Shown: positions 1 through 8,918, counted from the stretch's first letter. The stretch: DNA of 64,000 nt from JAAEUB01 sp964550345 (GCA_964550345.1 CAZJYZ010000004.1:1-64000), one strand, 5' to 3'. A program made the numbers and translations. The notes: a model not told the origin generated them from the sequence alone.

Positions 1-1
1 C

Positions 2-523
2 GATGTCAGCCGCGAAGGCGTGCAACGCGACCTTCTGCCTTTGATCGAGGGCACAACGGTTTCAACCAAACACGGCCCCGTCAATACCGACCACATCCTG
101 TTCATTGCGTCAGGCGCTTTTCACATCGCCAAACCTTCGGACCTGTTGCCCGAGCTTCAGGGCCGCCTGCCGATCCGGGTAGAATTGCGCGCGCTGACCG
201 AGGCTGACTTTGTCCGCATCCTAACCGAAACCGACAATGCCCTTACCCGGCAATATACCGCCCTGATGGGCACCGAAGATGTGACGGTCAGCTTTACCGA
301 AGACGGCATTGCGGCCCTTGCCCATATTGCTGCTGAGGTTAACCAAAGCGTTGAAAATATTGGCGCAAGGCGGCTTTATACGGTGATGGAGCGGGTGTTT
401 GAAGAGCTTGGATTCTCCGCCCCGGATCGTCAGGGCGAAGAAATTGTGGTGGATGCTGGTTTTGTCGAAAAGAACCTGGGCGAGCTGATGAAATCAGCAG
501 ATCTTAGCCGCTACGTGCTCTAA
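2..523 (+). CDS. hslU: HslU, ATPase subunit of the HslUV protease (3' part)
   Basis: The reading frame enters from the left edge with no start in the window; about 173 C-terminal codons are visible of the roughly 435 usual for HslU. The first residues, DVSREGVQRDLLPLIEG, and the phrase HGPVNTDHILFIASGAFH are typical of the HslU AAA+ core. GARRLYTVMERVFEE is the sensor-2 region, and the protein ends in SRYVL, the C-terminal tail that docks into HslV. HslU unfolds protein substrates with ATP and feeds them to the HslV peptidase in the cytoplasm. hslV would normally lie just upstream, outside the window. The stop codon overlaps that of the convergent phosphohexomutase gene by four bases. Confidence 0.95.
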   Translation, partial: DVSREGVQRDLLPLIEGTTVSTKHGPVNTDHILFIASGAFHIAKPSDLLPELQGRLPIRVELRALTEADFVRILTETDNALTRQYTALMGTEDVTVSFTEDGIAALAHIAAEVNQSVENIGARRLYTVMERVFEELGFSAPDRQGEEIVVDAGFVEKNLGELMKSADLSRYVL

Positions 524-2016
524 AGCGTCTGATCATAATCGCCAACTTCGGGCTCGGTGCGGATAACTGCGTCGACATCCTTGAAGATCGCGCGCAGCTC
601 TTCTTCGCTTTCGGGGCTTTCGCAAACGACCACCAGATTTGGGGTGTTCGACGATGCCCGCACCAGCCCCCAACCGCCGTTTTCCAGAATGACACGCGCA
701 CCGTTCACGGTAACGACCTGAGCAATTTTTTGCCCACCAAGGCTGCCACCTTCCGAATGAAGCACCACGAGTTTTTCAACCAGACGTTCCAACACATCGT
801 ATTTGGTGGTGTCGGCACAATAGGGCGACATCGTCGGCGAAGAATAGGTTTTCGGCAGCGCCTTGCGCATGTCTGACATTTTCATGTCTGGGTGACGGTC
901 CATCATTTTGCAGATCTCAACAGCCACCCGCAACCCACAATCATATCCACGCCCAATAGGTTCGGCCAAAAAGTAGTGCCCGGATTTCTCAAACCCGGCC
1001 AGTGCGTTAATTTCCTTAACCCGCCGCTTCATATGGCTATGACCAGTTTTCCAGTAATCGGTTTTGGCCCCGGCCGCCTTTAGTTCAGGGTCAGAGGCAA
1101 AAAGCCCGGTGCTTTTTACATCCGCAACAAAGGTAGCATTTGGATGCAGGCGGGCAAAATCACGCGCCATGATCACACCCATCTTGTCGGCAAAAATCTC
1201 TTCGCCTTCATCATCAACTACACCACAGCGGTCACCATCACCATCAAAGCCCATCGCCAGATCAGCACCCGAGGCATGAACCGCATCCGCCATATCATGC
1301 AACATATGCATGTCCTCGGGATTTGGGTTGTAGTTGGGGAAGGTATAATCAAGCTCATTGTGTGAAGGTACAACCTCGACGCCCATGCGCTCAAACAATT
1401 CCGGCGCAAAGGCGGAGGCGGTGCCATTACCGGTGGCACAAACCACCTTGAGCTTGCGGCTCATCCGGAAATCACCAACTAAGTCGTCCAAATAAGCCTC
1501 ACGCACGCCGGCAACAAATTCACAGCTGCCGCCGGGCCGGGCTCGGTCGCGCCCTTCCAACACAATATCACGCAGTTCGGCCATTTCGTCGGGCCCGTGA
1601 GTCAGCGGTTTTTCAAACCCCATTTTTACACCGGTCCAGCCGTTAGGGTTGTGGCTTGCTGTAACCATTGCCACGGCAGGCGCATCCAAATGAAATTGGG
1701 CGAAATAGGCCATAGGCGACAGCGCCGGGCCAATATCCTTCACGCGAATCCCAGCCTGAATAAGACCAATTATCAGCGCGTTTTTGACCGCAACAGAATA
1801 GTCGCGATAGTCGTTTCCAACAGCGATAACCGGCTCAATCCCACGGTTCTGCATTTGGGTTCCAAGCCCACGCCCGAGGGCGGTTATACCTGCCAGATTT
1901 ATCTCGCCAGGGTATTTCCAACGCGCGTCGTATTCACGAAACCCGGTTGGTGTAACCATTGCGTCGCGCAAAAATTCCCACGTGTTTTCGGTTACCGCCT
2001 GAAGGGGTTTATCCAT
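520..2016 (-). CDS. phosphomannomutase/phosphoglucomutase
   Basis: A 498-residue alpha-D-phosphohexomutase that interconverts hexose 1- and 6-phosphates for sugar-nucleotide and envelope polysaccharide synthesis in the cytoplasm. The phosphoserine loop TASHNPNG carries Ser121. The metal-binding loop DGDGDR lies at 258-263, the sugar-binding loop FEKSGH around 341-346 and the phosphate-binding loop RASSNTPN at 453-460. All four canonical motifs are present, so it should be active. The start ATG follows a good ribosome-binding site, AGGAGCAAATT. Whether mannose or glucose phosphate is preferred cannot be read from the sequence, so no symbol is given. It converges on hslU and stands alone on its strand, 52 bp from the Smr gene stop. 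Confidence 0.9.
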   Translation of the reverse strand: MDKPLQAVTENTWEFLRDAMVTPTGFREYDARWKYPGEINLAGITALGRGLGTQMQNRGIEPVIAVGNDYRDYSVAVKNALIIGLIQAGIRVKDIGPALSPMAYFAQFHLDAPAVAMVTASHNPNGWTGVKMGFEKPLTHGPDEMAELRDIVLEGRDRARPGGSCEFVAGVREAYLDDLVGDFRMSRKLKVVCATGNGTASAFAPELFERMGVEVVPSHNELDYTFPNYNPNPEDMHMLHDMADAVHASGADLAMGFDGDGDRCGVVDDEGEEIFADKMGVIMARDFARLHPNATFVADVKSTGLFASDPELKAAGAKTDYWKTGHSHMKRRVKEINALAGFEKSGHYFLAEPIGRGYDCGLRVAVEICKMMDRHPDMKMSDMRKALPKTYSSPTMSPYCADTTKYDVLERLVEKLVVLHSEGGSLGGQKIAQVVTVNGARVILENGGWGLVRASSNTPNLVVVCESPESEEELRAIFKDVDAVIRTEPEVGDYDQTL

Positions 2017-2068
2017 AATTTGCTCCTGAAACTGCTCTAAAAAATACTATGGTGTTGCTTGTTTTGGT

Positions 2069-2641
2069 TCAAGAACGACTACGGCGCAAGTAAACATAAA
2101 TAGCGCCTTGTCCTCCGTGTTTTCGGTTTGCTTCGGTAATTTGCAATACAAAAGGTTTCAGTGGCATTGAATGGAGCCAATGTGGCACCTGATGACGTAA
2201 CGCGCCAGGGCGGGTGGGAATTGGTCCATCATCCTTGCCCGTGCGCCCCTTGCCGGTGATAACCAGAACCAGCCGCCTTCCCTTAGCGGCATTATCCTGA
2301 ATGAAACGGGTCAGGCGTGGCTGTGCTTGTGCAAGGGTCAGCCCATGCAGGTCAATACGCGCTTCGGGCGCCAGCTTGCCGCCCTTCATCTTTTTATAGG
2401 CCTTGAAATCCATTGCGACAGCCGGGGTTTCAACCTTGTGTGGCTGTGCTGGTAATCTTGACTTTTCACCGATGCGAAAATGAGGAACTGGGAAGTGTTT
2501 AGGTGTGTTAGGCAATGTTTTGGTCGGCATCCGCACCTCTGCCGCCCGCGCCTTTTCCGGACCCATACGCACGGTTTTCTCGATTGCCTTTTCCCACAAG
2601 GCGCGCTCTTCCGGGCGCAGATTTCTTGGTTTGCGCGCCAT
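2069..2641 (-). CDS. Smr/MutS2-type domain protein
   Basis: A 190-residue protein with a basic N-terminal region (about 1-90) and a C-terminal Smr domain (about 95-188). Domain signatures are DLHG at 97-100, TGKGR at 129-133 and HGGQGAIYV near 175. Smr domains bind nucleic acid and, in some members, nick DNA or RNA; this stand-alone form is common in proteobacteria and its exact job is unknown. The start ATG lies 2 bp after the mltA stop, with AAGG as ribosome-binding site, so it is probably translated from the mltA message. Order Tim44-like, mltA, smr is tight (gaps of 2-3 bp). Confidence 0.82.
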   Translation of the reverse strand: MARKPRNLRPEERALWEKAIEKTVRMGPEKARAAEVRMPTKTLPNTPKHFPVPHFRIGEKSRLPAQPHKVETPAVAMDFKAYKKMKGGKLAPEARIDLHGLTLAQAQPRLTRFIQDNAAKGRRLVLVITGKGRTGKDDGPIPTRPGALRHQVPHWLHSMPLKPFVLQITEANRKHGGQGAIYVYLRRSRS

Positions 2642-2643
2642 TT

Positions 2644-3675
2644 TCAGCCTTCCGGTTTCAGGGCATAGGCCCGTTGAATTGGTAAAAGCACCACCATCCG
2701 GCCAGTATCGCGGATGGTCCCGGCGCGCCGGCCGGCCTCGTCCCCGGTACCAATGAAAATATCCGCACGCTGCGCACCCTTGATGCGCGACCCTGTGTCT
2801 TGTGCAATCATCAACCGCGAAAAGGGTTCTGCCCCATTTTTTTCAAGCCAGACCGGCGCGCCAAGCGGCACGAAAGCCGGGTCAACGGCAAGGGATCTTT
2901 CGGCGGTGATTGAACGGTTCATTGCGCCAAGAGGTCCGCGGCCCGCTGGCACACGACCAATTTCACGGAAGAAAACGAAAGATTGGTTGTGCAACAAAAG
3001 CTCGGCACCCTCTGTCGGATTGCGTTTAACCCAGTTGCTTATCACCCTCGCTGAAACCTGATGCCGGTTATAAATACCGCGCCGAACCAGCTCATCACCA
3101 AGTGAACTGTAGCAGTGGCCGTTTGATCCGCCATATCCCAGACGGATAGCAGAACCGTCCCGTAAACTGATCCGGCCTGAACCCTGTATTTGCAAAAATT
3201 GCAACGCCACCGGATCATCCACCCAGGCGATTTCCAATCCCCGGCCCTTAAGCACGCCACCCTGTTCTATTTCTCGTCGCGAGTGCCATTGGGTTCCGTT
3301 CTGCAGTTCCGGCGGCTTGGCATAAACCGGGTAGATATACCCACCGCCGGGAGAACGAGACCCGTTCAAAACAGGCTCAAAATAGGCGGTAAACAGCCCT
3401 TCTTGTCCGTCTTCAATTAGAACCGGAACAAAAACCAATTCAAAAAATGTCCTGGCATGTTCCTGACCCTGGGCCAAGTTACAGATGGGCCGCCACTCCG
3501 GATCATCCAGATCAGCGCATGTATCAAGAAATACACCAAGGGCGGCTGTGTGGTTGTCGTCCTGCCAACCGTCAAGCTGGCTGAATTTCAGCAACGTAAC
3601 GTTCGCATGATCCAAACCAGCCGTAGCCGGAAGGGCCGCCAGCATCGCCAACCCGAAAGTAAGCGCGCGGAGCAT
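2644..3675 (-). CDS. mltA: membrane-bound lytic murein transglycosylase A
   Basis: A 343-residue lytic transglycosylase that cleaves peptidoglycan glycan strands with formation of 1,6-anhydro-MurNAc. Residues 1-20 form a signal peptide with Ala-x-Ala before a likely cleavage site near 19-20; no lipobox cysteine is seen, unlike E. coli MltA, so the protein may be periplasmic rather than lipid-anchored. The MltA domain includes YFEP near 98-101 and GYGGSNGHCY at 180-189. The C-terminal 3D domain holds AQDTGSRIKGAQRADIFIG, with Asp293 and Asp305 as the conserved acid residues. It is the middle gene of a three-gene run with the Tim44-like and Smr genes. Confidence 0.9.
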   Translation of the reverse strand: MLRALTFGLAMLAALPATAGLDHANVTLLKFSQLDGWQDDNHTAALGVFLDTCADLDDPEWRPICNLAQGQEHARTFFELVFVPVLIEDGQEGLFTAYFEPVLNGSRSPGGGYIYPVYAKPPELQNGTQWHSRREIEQGGVLKGRGLEIAWVDDPVALQFLQIQGSGRISLRDGSAIRLGYGGSNGHCYSSLGDELVRRGIYNRHQVSARVISNWVKRNPTEGAELLLHNQSFVFFREIGRVPAGRGPLGAMNRSITAERSLAVDPAFVPLGAPVWLEKNGAEPFSRLMIAQDTGSRIKGAQRADIFIGTGDEAGRRAGTIRDTGRMVVLLPIQRAYALKPEG

Positions 3676-3678
3676 TTG

Positions 3679-4341
3679 TTATTCGCCCGTGGCGACCAAT
3701 GCCCAGTTCGGGTTGTCAGTCCCCATAGTGCGAGCAAATGTCCAGATATCTTTCTGGCGTTTCACCTCGTTGGGATTTCCTTCAACAATATCGCCCGCCT
3801 TGTCGCGCACGACCGATGTCAGCTCACCGACAAACCGGACAGTAACCTCACCTTCATTGCTTTTAGGATCGTATTCGGCCGCAACAAGCTTCAATTCGCG
3901 CAGACCAATAAAGGTTGCTTCGATTGTCAGCCCTTGTTTTTCGCGCGCGGTCACAACATCAGCAAAGCTGTCATAGACGTCAGGTGAAAGAAACGGTTTG
4001 ATCTTGGCCAGGTCGCCGGCCTCGAACCCCATAAGGATCATCTCGTAAGCCCCGCGCGCACCACCCAAGAATTCACCGACATTGAACGAAGCATCGGTTG
4101 CTTTCATCGCTGCCAAAGCTTTGGCGGGTACCGAATCTGCCTCTACGTGATCTGTGATGTCGTTATCAGGACCGCCCTCGATTACCCGAAATTCCTGACT
4201 TCGGGCAGGGGCTTCGGCCCCTTGTTGCGTGACCTTCGGTTTCTCAAAACCTTCACGCGTGCCAAGCACATCGCGCAAACGCAGGATTAGGAAAATCGCG
4301 ATACCGGCCAGAACCAGCAACTGGATAATCGGAGAGCTCAT
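3679..4341 (-). CDS. Tim44/TimA-like membrane-anchored protein
   Basis: A 220-residue protein with one N-terminal membrane segment (about 5-22) and a Tim44-like globular domain (about 95-219). Upstream in-frame codons exist up to 4389, but the start at 4341 is preferred because GAGGTTGAT sits directly before it and MSSPIIQLLVLAGIAIFLIL gives a clean anchor. Bacterial homologues of mitochondrial Tim44 are inner-membrane-associated in alphaproteobacteria; the function is not well established. It is the first gene of the run with mltA and smr, and is divergent from fxsA, with about 105 bp between the two starts for promoters. Confidence 0.82.
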   Translation of the reverse strand: MSSPIIQLLVLAGIAIFLILRLRDVLGTREGFEKPKVTQQGAEAPARSQEFRVIEGGPDNDITDHVEADSVPAKALAAMKATDASFNVGEFLGGARGAYEMILMGFEAGDLAKIKPFLSPDVYDSFADVVTAREKQGLTIEATFIGLRELKLVAAEYDPKSNEGEVTVRFVGELTSVVRDKAGDIVEGNPNEVKRQKDIWTFARTMGTDNPNWALVATGE

Positions 4342-4446
4342 ATCAACCTCATTTTTGGCGCGGAGTGGAAAAGTGCGCAACAGGCACATATGTAGGGCAG
4401 GGGCGTGGTCAAGTCTACGGCCCCTAAATAAACTATTGAGGTTGCC

Positions 4447-4947
4447 ATGTGGCTTTTTGCACTGTTTATCGCTGTTCCGCTGATTGAGATCGCTCTGTTC
4501 ATACAGGTTGGCGGGGCAATCGGGCTTTGGCCCACCCTGATTGTTGTGGTGGCAACGGCTGTTTTAGGCAGCTGGATGGTCCGAACACAGGGTGCCATGG
4601 CGCTGGAAAATCTGCGAAGGTCGTTCAACGCACTGAATGACCCGTCTGAGCCGTTAGCGCATGGTGCGATGATCCTGTTTTCAGGTGCTTTATTGCTAAC
4701 GCCCGGGTTTTTTACCGATGCCGTTGGCTTTGCCCTGTTATTGCCACCGGTCAGGGCGGCTGTATTTCGCTACTTCCGGTCGCGTGTAAAAATGACAAGC
4801 TTTACCGCAGAGGGTGAGATGCATAGCCGCACCCGGCGCGGTACGTCTAAGGATGATGTGATTGATGGTGAGTTTACGGATGTTACACCTGAAAAACGCC
4901 CTACGCATCCGCCGGTAGACGGGCCTTCAGGCTGGACTAAACACTGA
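4447..4947 (+). CDS. fxsA: FxsA family membrane protein
   Basis: A 166-residue membrane protein. The N-terminal two thirds hold three to four hydrophobic segments beginning MWLFALFIAVPLIEIALF, followed by the family phrase WPTLIVVVATAVLGSWMVRTQG. The C-terminal 50 residues are polar and contain DVIDGEFTDVTPE, a tail often seen in alphaproteobacterial FxsA. In E. coli FxsA overproduction blocks phage T7 exclusion by the F plasmid; its normal role is not known. The last 21 bp overlap the end of the convergent idi gene. Confidence 0.85.
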   Translation: MWLFALFIAVPLIEIALFIQVGGAIGLWPTLIVVVATAVLGSWMVRTQGAMALENLRRSFNALNDPSEPLAHGAMILFSGALLLTPGFFTDAVGFALLLPPVRAAVFRYFRSRVKMTSFTAEGEMHSRTRRGTSKDDVIDGEFTDVTPEKRPTHPPVDGPSGWTKH

Positions 4948-5448
4948 TTCTTTGTGTTTTTCCAAATAAATGCGAAGCCATGGGGTGAATTTTTCCGGTC
5001 CCTCAGCCACTTCGCGCTCAAGATCATCCAATGAGATCCAGCGCGTATCCTGAACTTCGTCCGGGTTTTGTTTAACAACAGGCTTTTTCGCCGGTGTTGC
5101 CAGAAATAGATCAACCATCTCGTGCTCGATCAGGCCCTTGCCCACATCCGCCCGGTATTCAATGTTGCCTTTCCAAACTGGTTGTAAGCCGGACAATGCC
5201 AGCTCTTCGTTCAGACGCCTTTGCGCACAATCAAGCGGTTCTTCGTCCCATTTGGGGTGCGTACAACAGGTATTCGCCCAAAGGCCGGGCGTATGGTATT
5301 TGCCCTCAGCCCGTTTTTGGATCAACACATCGCCGTCAACCACCACAAAAACCGAAACAGCCTTGTGCCGCAAACCACGTTTATGCGCCTCGAGTTTTTC
5401 AACGGGCTGTAGGACGCCCGCAACCCATGTGGGGATCATTTCATTCAT
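4927..5448 (-). CDS. idi: isopentenyl-diphosphate delta-isomerase (type 1)
   Basis: A 173-residue Nudix-fold enzyme that interconverts isopentenyl and dimethylallyl diphosphate in isoprenoid synthesis. The active-site loop LWANTCCTHP carries Cys61/Cys62 and His64; H22 and H28 in AHKRGLRH and the EHEMVDLF stretch (Glu108, Glu110) supply metal and catalytic residues. The frame stays open upstream to 5811, but those codons lie antisense to secB and give no family similarity, so the ATG at 5448 is chosen; a second ATG three codons later is possible. The ribosome-binding site is weak (AAGAGCG). The 3' end overlaps fxsA by 21 bp in convergent orientation. Confidence 0.9.
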   Translation of the reverse strand: MNEMIPTWVAGVLQPVEKLEAHKRGLRHKAVSVFVVVDGDVLIQKRAEGKYHTPGLWANTCCTHPKWDEEPLDCAQRRLNEELALSGLQPVWKGNIEYRADVGKGLIEHEMVDLFLATPAKKPVVKQNPDEVQDTRWISLDDLEREVAEGPEKFTPWLRIYLEKHKESVFSPA

Positions 5449-5556
5449 AAAGGCGCTCTTAGCCAAACTTTCAGGCACTTGAAAGTCCCGTTGGTGATTG
5501 AGACCCGCTGACCGACCTGATAAAGACCACCAGATAACATTTTTCAGGAGTATTCC

Positions 5557-6066
5557 ATGGCCGACGAAGCCGCTAAAACCGAAAATGGCGCAGCCGCCGC
5601 GCAACCTCAGCCGCCGCAAATGCGCGTGCTTGGGCAGTTCATCCGAGATCTTTCTTTTGAAAACGCGCTGGCCGTCAAAGGCGTAGAGGGTGAAGTGAAG
5701 CCCGAGATCAACGTCGAGGTCAGCCTTGACGCAAAAAAACGTCCGGTTGATCACCAGTATGAGGTCATCAGTAAATACAAAGTTACCTCCAAAAATCAGG
5801 ACAGCGGACAACCCCTATTTCTGATGGAGATGGAATATGGTGGTATTTTCCATGTGGAAAACGTACCGGAAGAGCAGCTTCATCCGTTTTTGATGATCGA
5901 ATGCCCACGCATGTTGTTCCCGTTCGTACGGCGCATCGTATCAGATGTTACCCGCGACGGTGGATTTCCGCCGCTTAACCTTGATACAGTGGATTTCCTT
6001 GCTCTTTACCGGCAGGAACTTGCCCGCCGTGCTGAGGCAGGTAAATCAGAAACTCCCATTTCTTAA
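5557..6066 (+). CDS. secB: protein-export chaperone SecB
   Basis: A 169-residue SecB, the cytoplasmic tetrameric chaperone that keeps preproteins unfolded and hands them to SecA. The family core is visible from QFIRDLSFENA (about 27-37) through FLMEMEYGGIF and the conserved LLIECPR-like stretch FLMIECPRMLFPFVRRIVSD. The acidic N-terminus and an alanine/proline-rich leader (about 1-22) are usual for alphaproteobacterial SecB. CAGGAG precedes the ATG. Its TAA lies within the 4-base palindrome TTAA that also forms the stop of the convergent dnaQ gene. Confidence 0.96.
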   Translation: MADEAAKTENGAAAAQPQPPQMRVLGQFIRDLSFENALAVKGVEGEVKPEINVEVSLDAKKRPVDHQYEVISKYKVTSKNQDSGQPLFLMEMEYGGIFHVENVPEEQLHPFLMIECPRMLFPFVRRIVSDVTRDGGFPPLNLDTVDFLALYRQELARRAEAGKSETPIS

Positions 6067-6752
6067 GCTTGCTTCCACATTGGGTTTTCACCCAGTTTAT
6101 TAATAAATTCCTCATGCGCATTTGCCTCTTCAGAGGTAAGGCGCGTGGGGAGCGCCACTGGTCGTGGCATCGGCCGCCATTCCTGTGACTGTTCGGTTGA
6201 TTGCCCTTTTGAGCCATTGCCCTGCAAAACTAAACCGGGTTGGCGTCCGCCGATCAGTTCCAGATAGACCTCTGCCAAGATCTCACTGTCCAACAGTGCG
6301 CCGTGCAGCGTGCGCGCGGTATTATCAATATTAAACCGGCGGCACAGTGCATCCAGTGAAGCAGGCGCACCGGGGAATTTTTTGCGGGCAATGGCCAATG
6401 TATCAAGCGCTTGCGCCATAGGTAGTTCCTGCATGCTTGCCCATTTAAGCTCAGCATTCAAAAACTTCATGTCAAACGAAGCGTTATGGATAACCAGCCT
6501 GGCTGAACCTATGAAATCCAGAAATGCTTGCCCGATATTGGCGAAAACCGGCTTGTCGGCTAAAAACTCATCACCCAGTCCATGCACCTCAAACGCCGAG
6601 GCCGGCATGGCCCGCTCAGGGTTTATGTATTGGTGATAGGTGCGCCCGGTTGGCAAATGATTCATCAGTTCAACAGCACCAATTTCGACTATCCTGTCGC
6701 CGCTTTCCGGTTCAAACCCAGTGGTTTCTGTATCCAGAACGATTTCACGCAT
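6063..6752 (-). CDS. dnaQ: DNA polymerase III epsilon subunit (3'-5' proofreading exonuclease)
   Basis: A 229-residue DEDDh exonuclease that proofreads for the replicative polymerase. ExoI motif DTE (Asp7, Glu9), ExoII HNASFD (Asp94) and ExoIII HGALLDSEILAEVYLEL (His150, Asp155) are complete. The C-terminal part beyond about 180 would contact the polymerase alpha subunit. The ATG at 6752 is chosen; a TTG one codon upstream is also possible. The start overlaps the end of coaE by 8 bp. The gene is last in the leftward operon maf-aroE-coaE-dnaQ, an origin-proximal order also known from Caulobacter. Confidence 0.93.
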   Translation of the reverse strand: MREIVLDTETTGFEPESGDRIVEIGAVELMNHLPTGRTYHQYINPERAMPASAFEVHGLGDEFLADKPVFANIGQAFLDFIGSARLVIHNASFDMKFLNAELKWASMQELPMAQALDTLAIARKKFPGAPASLDALCRRFNIDNTARTLHGALLDSEILAEVYLELIGGRQPGLVLQGNGSKGQSTEQSQEWRPMPRPVALPTRLTSEEANAHEEFINKLGENPMWKQA

Positions 6753-7338
6753 CAAACCGGCCTTTTCTAATGTCTGTCAGCAGATCATGAACCGCTTGTT
6801 GGGTATCTGCAATGTTGCGGGTCTCAATAATAACATCAGCGCGGTCGCGTTTCTCGCTATCTGGCATTTGTGCCGCCAAAATAGTGTCTAATACTGCGGA
6901 ATTCATGCCACCACGTGCCAGCAGTCGTTCTTTTTGAACTTCGACAGGTACAGACACCACGACAACCAGATCAACAAGTTTCTCCGCGCCAGTTTCCAAA
7001 AGGAGCGGAAAGTCCAAAACGGCGATATCAGTATCTAAACCGGCCAGAAAGTTACTTCTGTCTTGTGCCAGTAAGGGGTGCACCACCGCTTCAATCTGGC
7101 CCAGCGCTGTAGGGTCATCAGAGATCCATTTTTTCAACTGAGAACGATCGACCGCGTTGTCAATCACCGCCGCGGGTCGCAATTTTGCAAGGGGAGGCAC
7201 AGCTTTGCCATTGGCAGAATAAAGACGGTGCACAGCGGCATCTGCGTCCCAAACCGGAACCCCTGCATCACGAAACATAGCCGCGGTGGTACTTTTGCCC
7301 ATACCGATCGATCCGGTCAGGCCGATTATGAATGTCAT
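6745..7338 (-). CDS. coaE: dephospho-CoA kinase
   Basis: A 197-residue P-loop kinase that phosphorylates the 3'-hydroxyl of dephospho-CoA, the last step of coenzyme A synthesis. The Walker A loop GSIGMGKS lies at 9-16 and is followed by VWDADAAVHRLY, the CoaE acid/substrate motif around 29-40. DFPLLLETG near 109-117 is the conserved lid-side stretch. The start ATG overlaps the aroE stop in ATGA and the stop overlaps the start of dnaQ, so translational coupling is likely across all four genes of the operon. Confidence 0.93.
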   Translation of the reverse strand: MTFIIGLTGSIGMGKSTTAAMFRDAGVPVWDADAAVHRLYSANGKAVPPLAKLRPAAVIDNAVDRSQLKKWISDDPTALGQIEAVVHPLLAQDRSNFLAGLDTDIAVLDFPLLLETGAEKLVDLVVVVSVPVEVQKERLLARGGMNSAVLDTILAAQMPDSEKRDRADVIIETRNIADTQQAVHDLLTDIRKGRFDA

Positions 7339-8171
7339 AAGTCAAGCACCGCCTGACGGGCTGCATCATCCACGGGCGGACGCATACCAAACCAACGCTC
7401 AAACCCCGGAGTAGCCTGGTGCAACAACATGCCAAGTCCATCAACCGTGATACACCCCATCTCGGAGGCCTTTCGCAAAAATGGCGTGATCAGTGGCGTA
7501 TAAACAAGGTCGGTCACCACTGCGCCGGGGATGAAACCATCCAACGGGATACGCATTTCAGGTTTCCCGACCATGCCAAGTGAGGTCGTGTTTACGACCG
7601 TTGCAGCCCCTTCAAGCATATTTCCCGCCTGAACCCAGTCAAAAACTTTGATCTTGGAGCCAAATTCGGCACGCAATTCCTCTGCCCGGCTACGGGTTCG
7701 GTTTGAAAGACGGATTTCGCGCGCACCAACCTCTATCATCGAAGCGATAACGGCGCGCGCCGCACCTCCGGCGCCCAGAATAGCCGCAGGCCCGGCAACA
7801 GGGTTCCAACCCGGCGCACCCTGGCGCAGATTTTCAATGAACCCGTAACCGTCGGTGTTATCCGCGTGAATTTTGCCATCTTTACTAAAAATAAGCGTAT
7901 TTGCAGCACCGATCAGAGCAGCGCGGTCGGTCACATGATCAGCAAGTTCAAGAACAGCCTCTTTGTGCGGAATCGTGACATTTGCACCAACAAATCCTGC
8001 TTTATGCAATGTTTTAATAACGAGTTTGAGATCATCCCGTTCGATCCGCATCGGGATATAAAAGCCGCGGAGCCCGAGGGACTTCAACCAATGCCCGTGC
8101 AAAGCCGGTGATTTACTGTGCTCAACCGGGTTTCCTATCACTCCGGCCAGCGGAATTCTTACCTCGCTCAT
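7335..8171 (-). CDS. aroE: shikimate dehydrogenase (NADP+)
   Basis: A 278-residue enzyme that reduces 3-dehydroshikimate to shikimate in aromatic amino acid synthesis. The substrate-binding loop NPVEHSKSPALHG is at 14-26. The catalytic pair is Lys70 (TIPHKE) and Asp107 (NTDG). The NADP-binding loop GAGGAA is at 133-138, followed by SNRTRSRAEEL, whose arginines select NADP. The length is typical. The gene overlaps maf upstream and coaE downstream by 4 bp each (ATGA). Confidence 0.95.
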   Translation of the reverse strand: MSEVRIPLAGVIGNPVEHSKSPALHGHWLKSLGLRGFYIPMRIERDDLKLVIKTLHKAGFVGANVTIPHKEAVLELADHVTDRAALIGAANTLIFSKDGKIHADNTDGYGFIENLRQGAPGWNPVAGPAAILGAGGAARAVIASMIEVGAREIRLSNRTRSRAEELRAEFGSKIKVFDWVQAGNMLEGAATVVNTTSLGMVGKPEMRIPLDGFIPGAVVTDLVYTPLITPFLRKASEMGCITVDGLGMLLHQATPGFERWFGMRPPVDDAARQAVLDL

Positions 8172-8767
8172 CGCTTAATCACTCCTTGATCCGTCAGATA
8201 TGACAATAGCTCGATAAGAGGCAAACCCAAAACATGGAAGTAATCACCGCGAACGGCAGAAAACAGCCGGGCGCCTTCTTCTTCAAGTTTGTAACAGCCA
8301 ACAGAATGGCGGATCGATTGCCAGTTACGTTCTACATAATCGTGAATATAGGCCTGGCTCAGTTCATGCATTTGCATAGTAACTTTTCCAACTTGCTGCC
8401 AAACCGGTTTACCTTTGTTTAGTAGCACTGCTGCTGAATAGAGGTGGTGCGTTTTTCCGGACAATACCCTTAACTGGGCACGCGCATCTTCCTTGCTGTC
8501 GGGTTTGGTTAGTATTTCAGAAGCCAGGGCGGCTATCTGATCACAGCCCAAAACAAGACTTTCCGGAAATGAGGCAGCGACATCTCTTGCCTTCTCTTCA
8601 GCTAAGGTTTTGGCTATTTTCTGAGGCGAAGAATGCAATAAGACCGAACTTTTTCGGATCTGCGCCTCGTCGATTTCGGAAGGGACAATACGAATTTCAA
8701 GCCCGGCATTTTGTAACAACTTTGCCCTAATTTCACTGGCTGAAGCTAGGATTAAACTTTTTTCCAT
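8168..8767 (-). CDS. maf: Maf-like nucleotide pyrophosphatase
   Basis: A 199-residue Maf/Ham1-fold protein. The N-terminal signature LASASEIRAKLL (7-18) matches the Maf S-x-x-R nucleotide loop, and LGCDQIA carries the conserved Asp. The GCDQ form resembles the YceF subgroup, which hydrolyses m7GTP, more than the dTTP/UTP group, but this is inferred. The ATG at 8767 gives the family N-terminus; in-frame codons upstream to 8827 have no such support. It is the first gene of the operon maf-aroE-coaE-dnaQ and its start faces the putative replication origin. Confidence 0.85.
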   Translation of the reverse strand: MEKSLILASASEIRAKLLQNAGLEIRIVPSEIDEAQIRKSSVLLHSSPQKIAKTLAEEKARDVAASFPESLVLGCDQIAALASEILTKPDSKEDARAQLRVLSGKTHHLYSAAVLLNKGKPVWQQVGKVTMQMHELSQAYIHDYVERNWQSIRHSVGCYKLEEEGARLFSAVRGDYFHVLGLPLIELLSYLTDQGVIKR

Positions 8768-8909
8768 GTATATCCCTGTGGGAAAACCCTGTTTGTTCCG
8801 GTGTCTGGTCTCTTTGGAAACTACCACCTTTCAATCTTTACCCAATTTCCACGAGAATGTGCACTGATAATGAGCATGTTCTACACAATGTGTTTTTTGT
8901 TTACCGGGC

Positions 8910-8918
8910 TGTGGATAA
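8910..8918 (-). promoter_or_regulatory. DnaA box (perfect)
   Basis: The plus strand reads TGTGGATAA, so the minus strand is TTATCCACA, an exact match to the consensus high-affinity DnaA box. It sits inside the AT-rich gap between maf and hemJ. Confidence 0.75.

Noticed and set aside
5449..5811. In-frame extension of idi upstream of 5448
   Set aside because: These 121 codons are antisense to secB and match nothing in the isomerase family.
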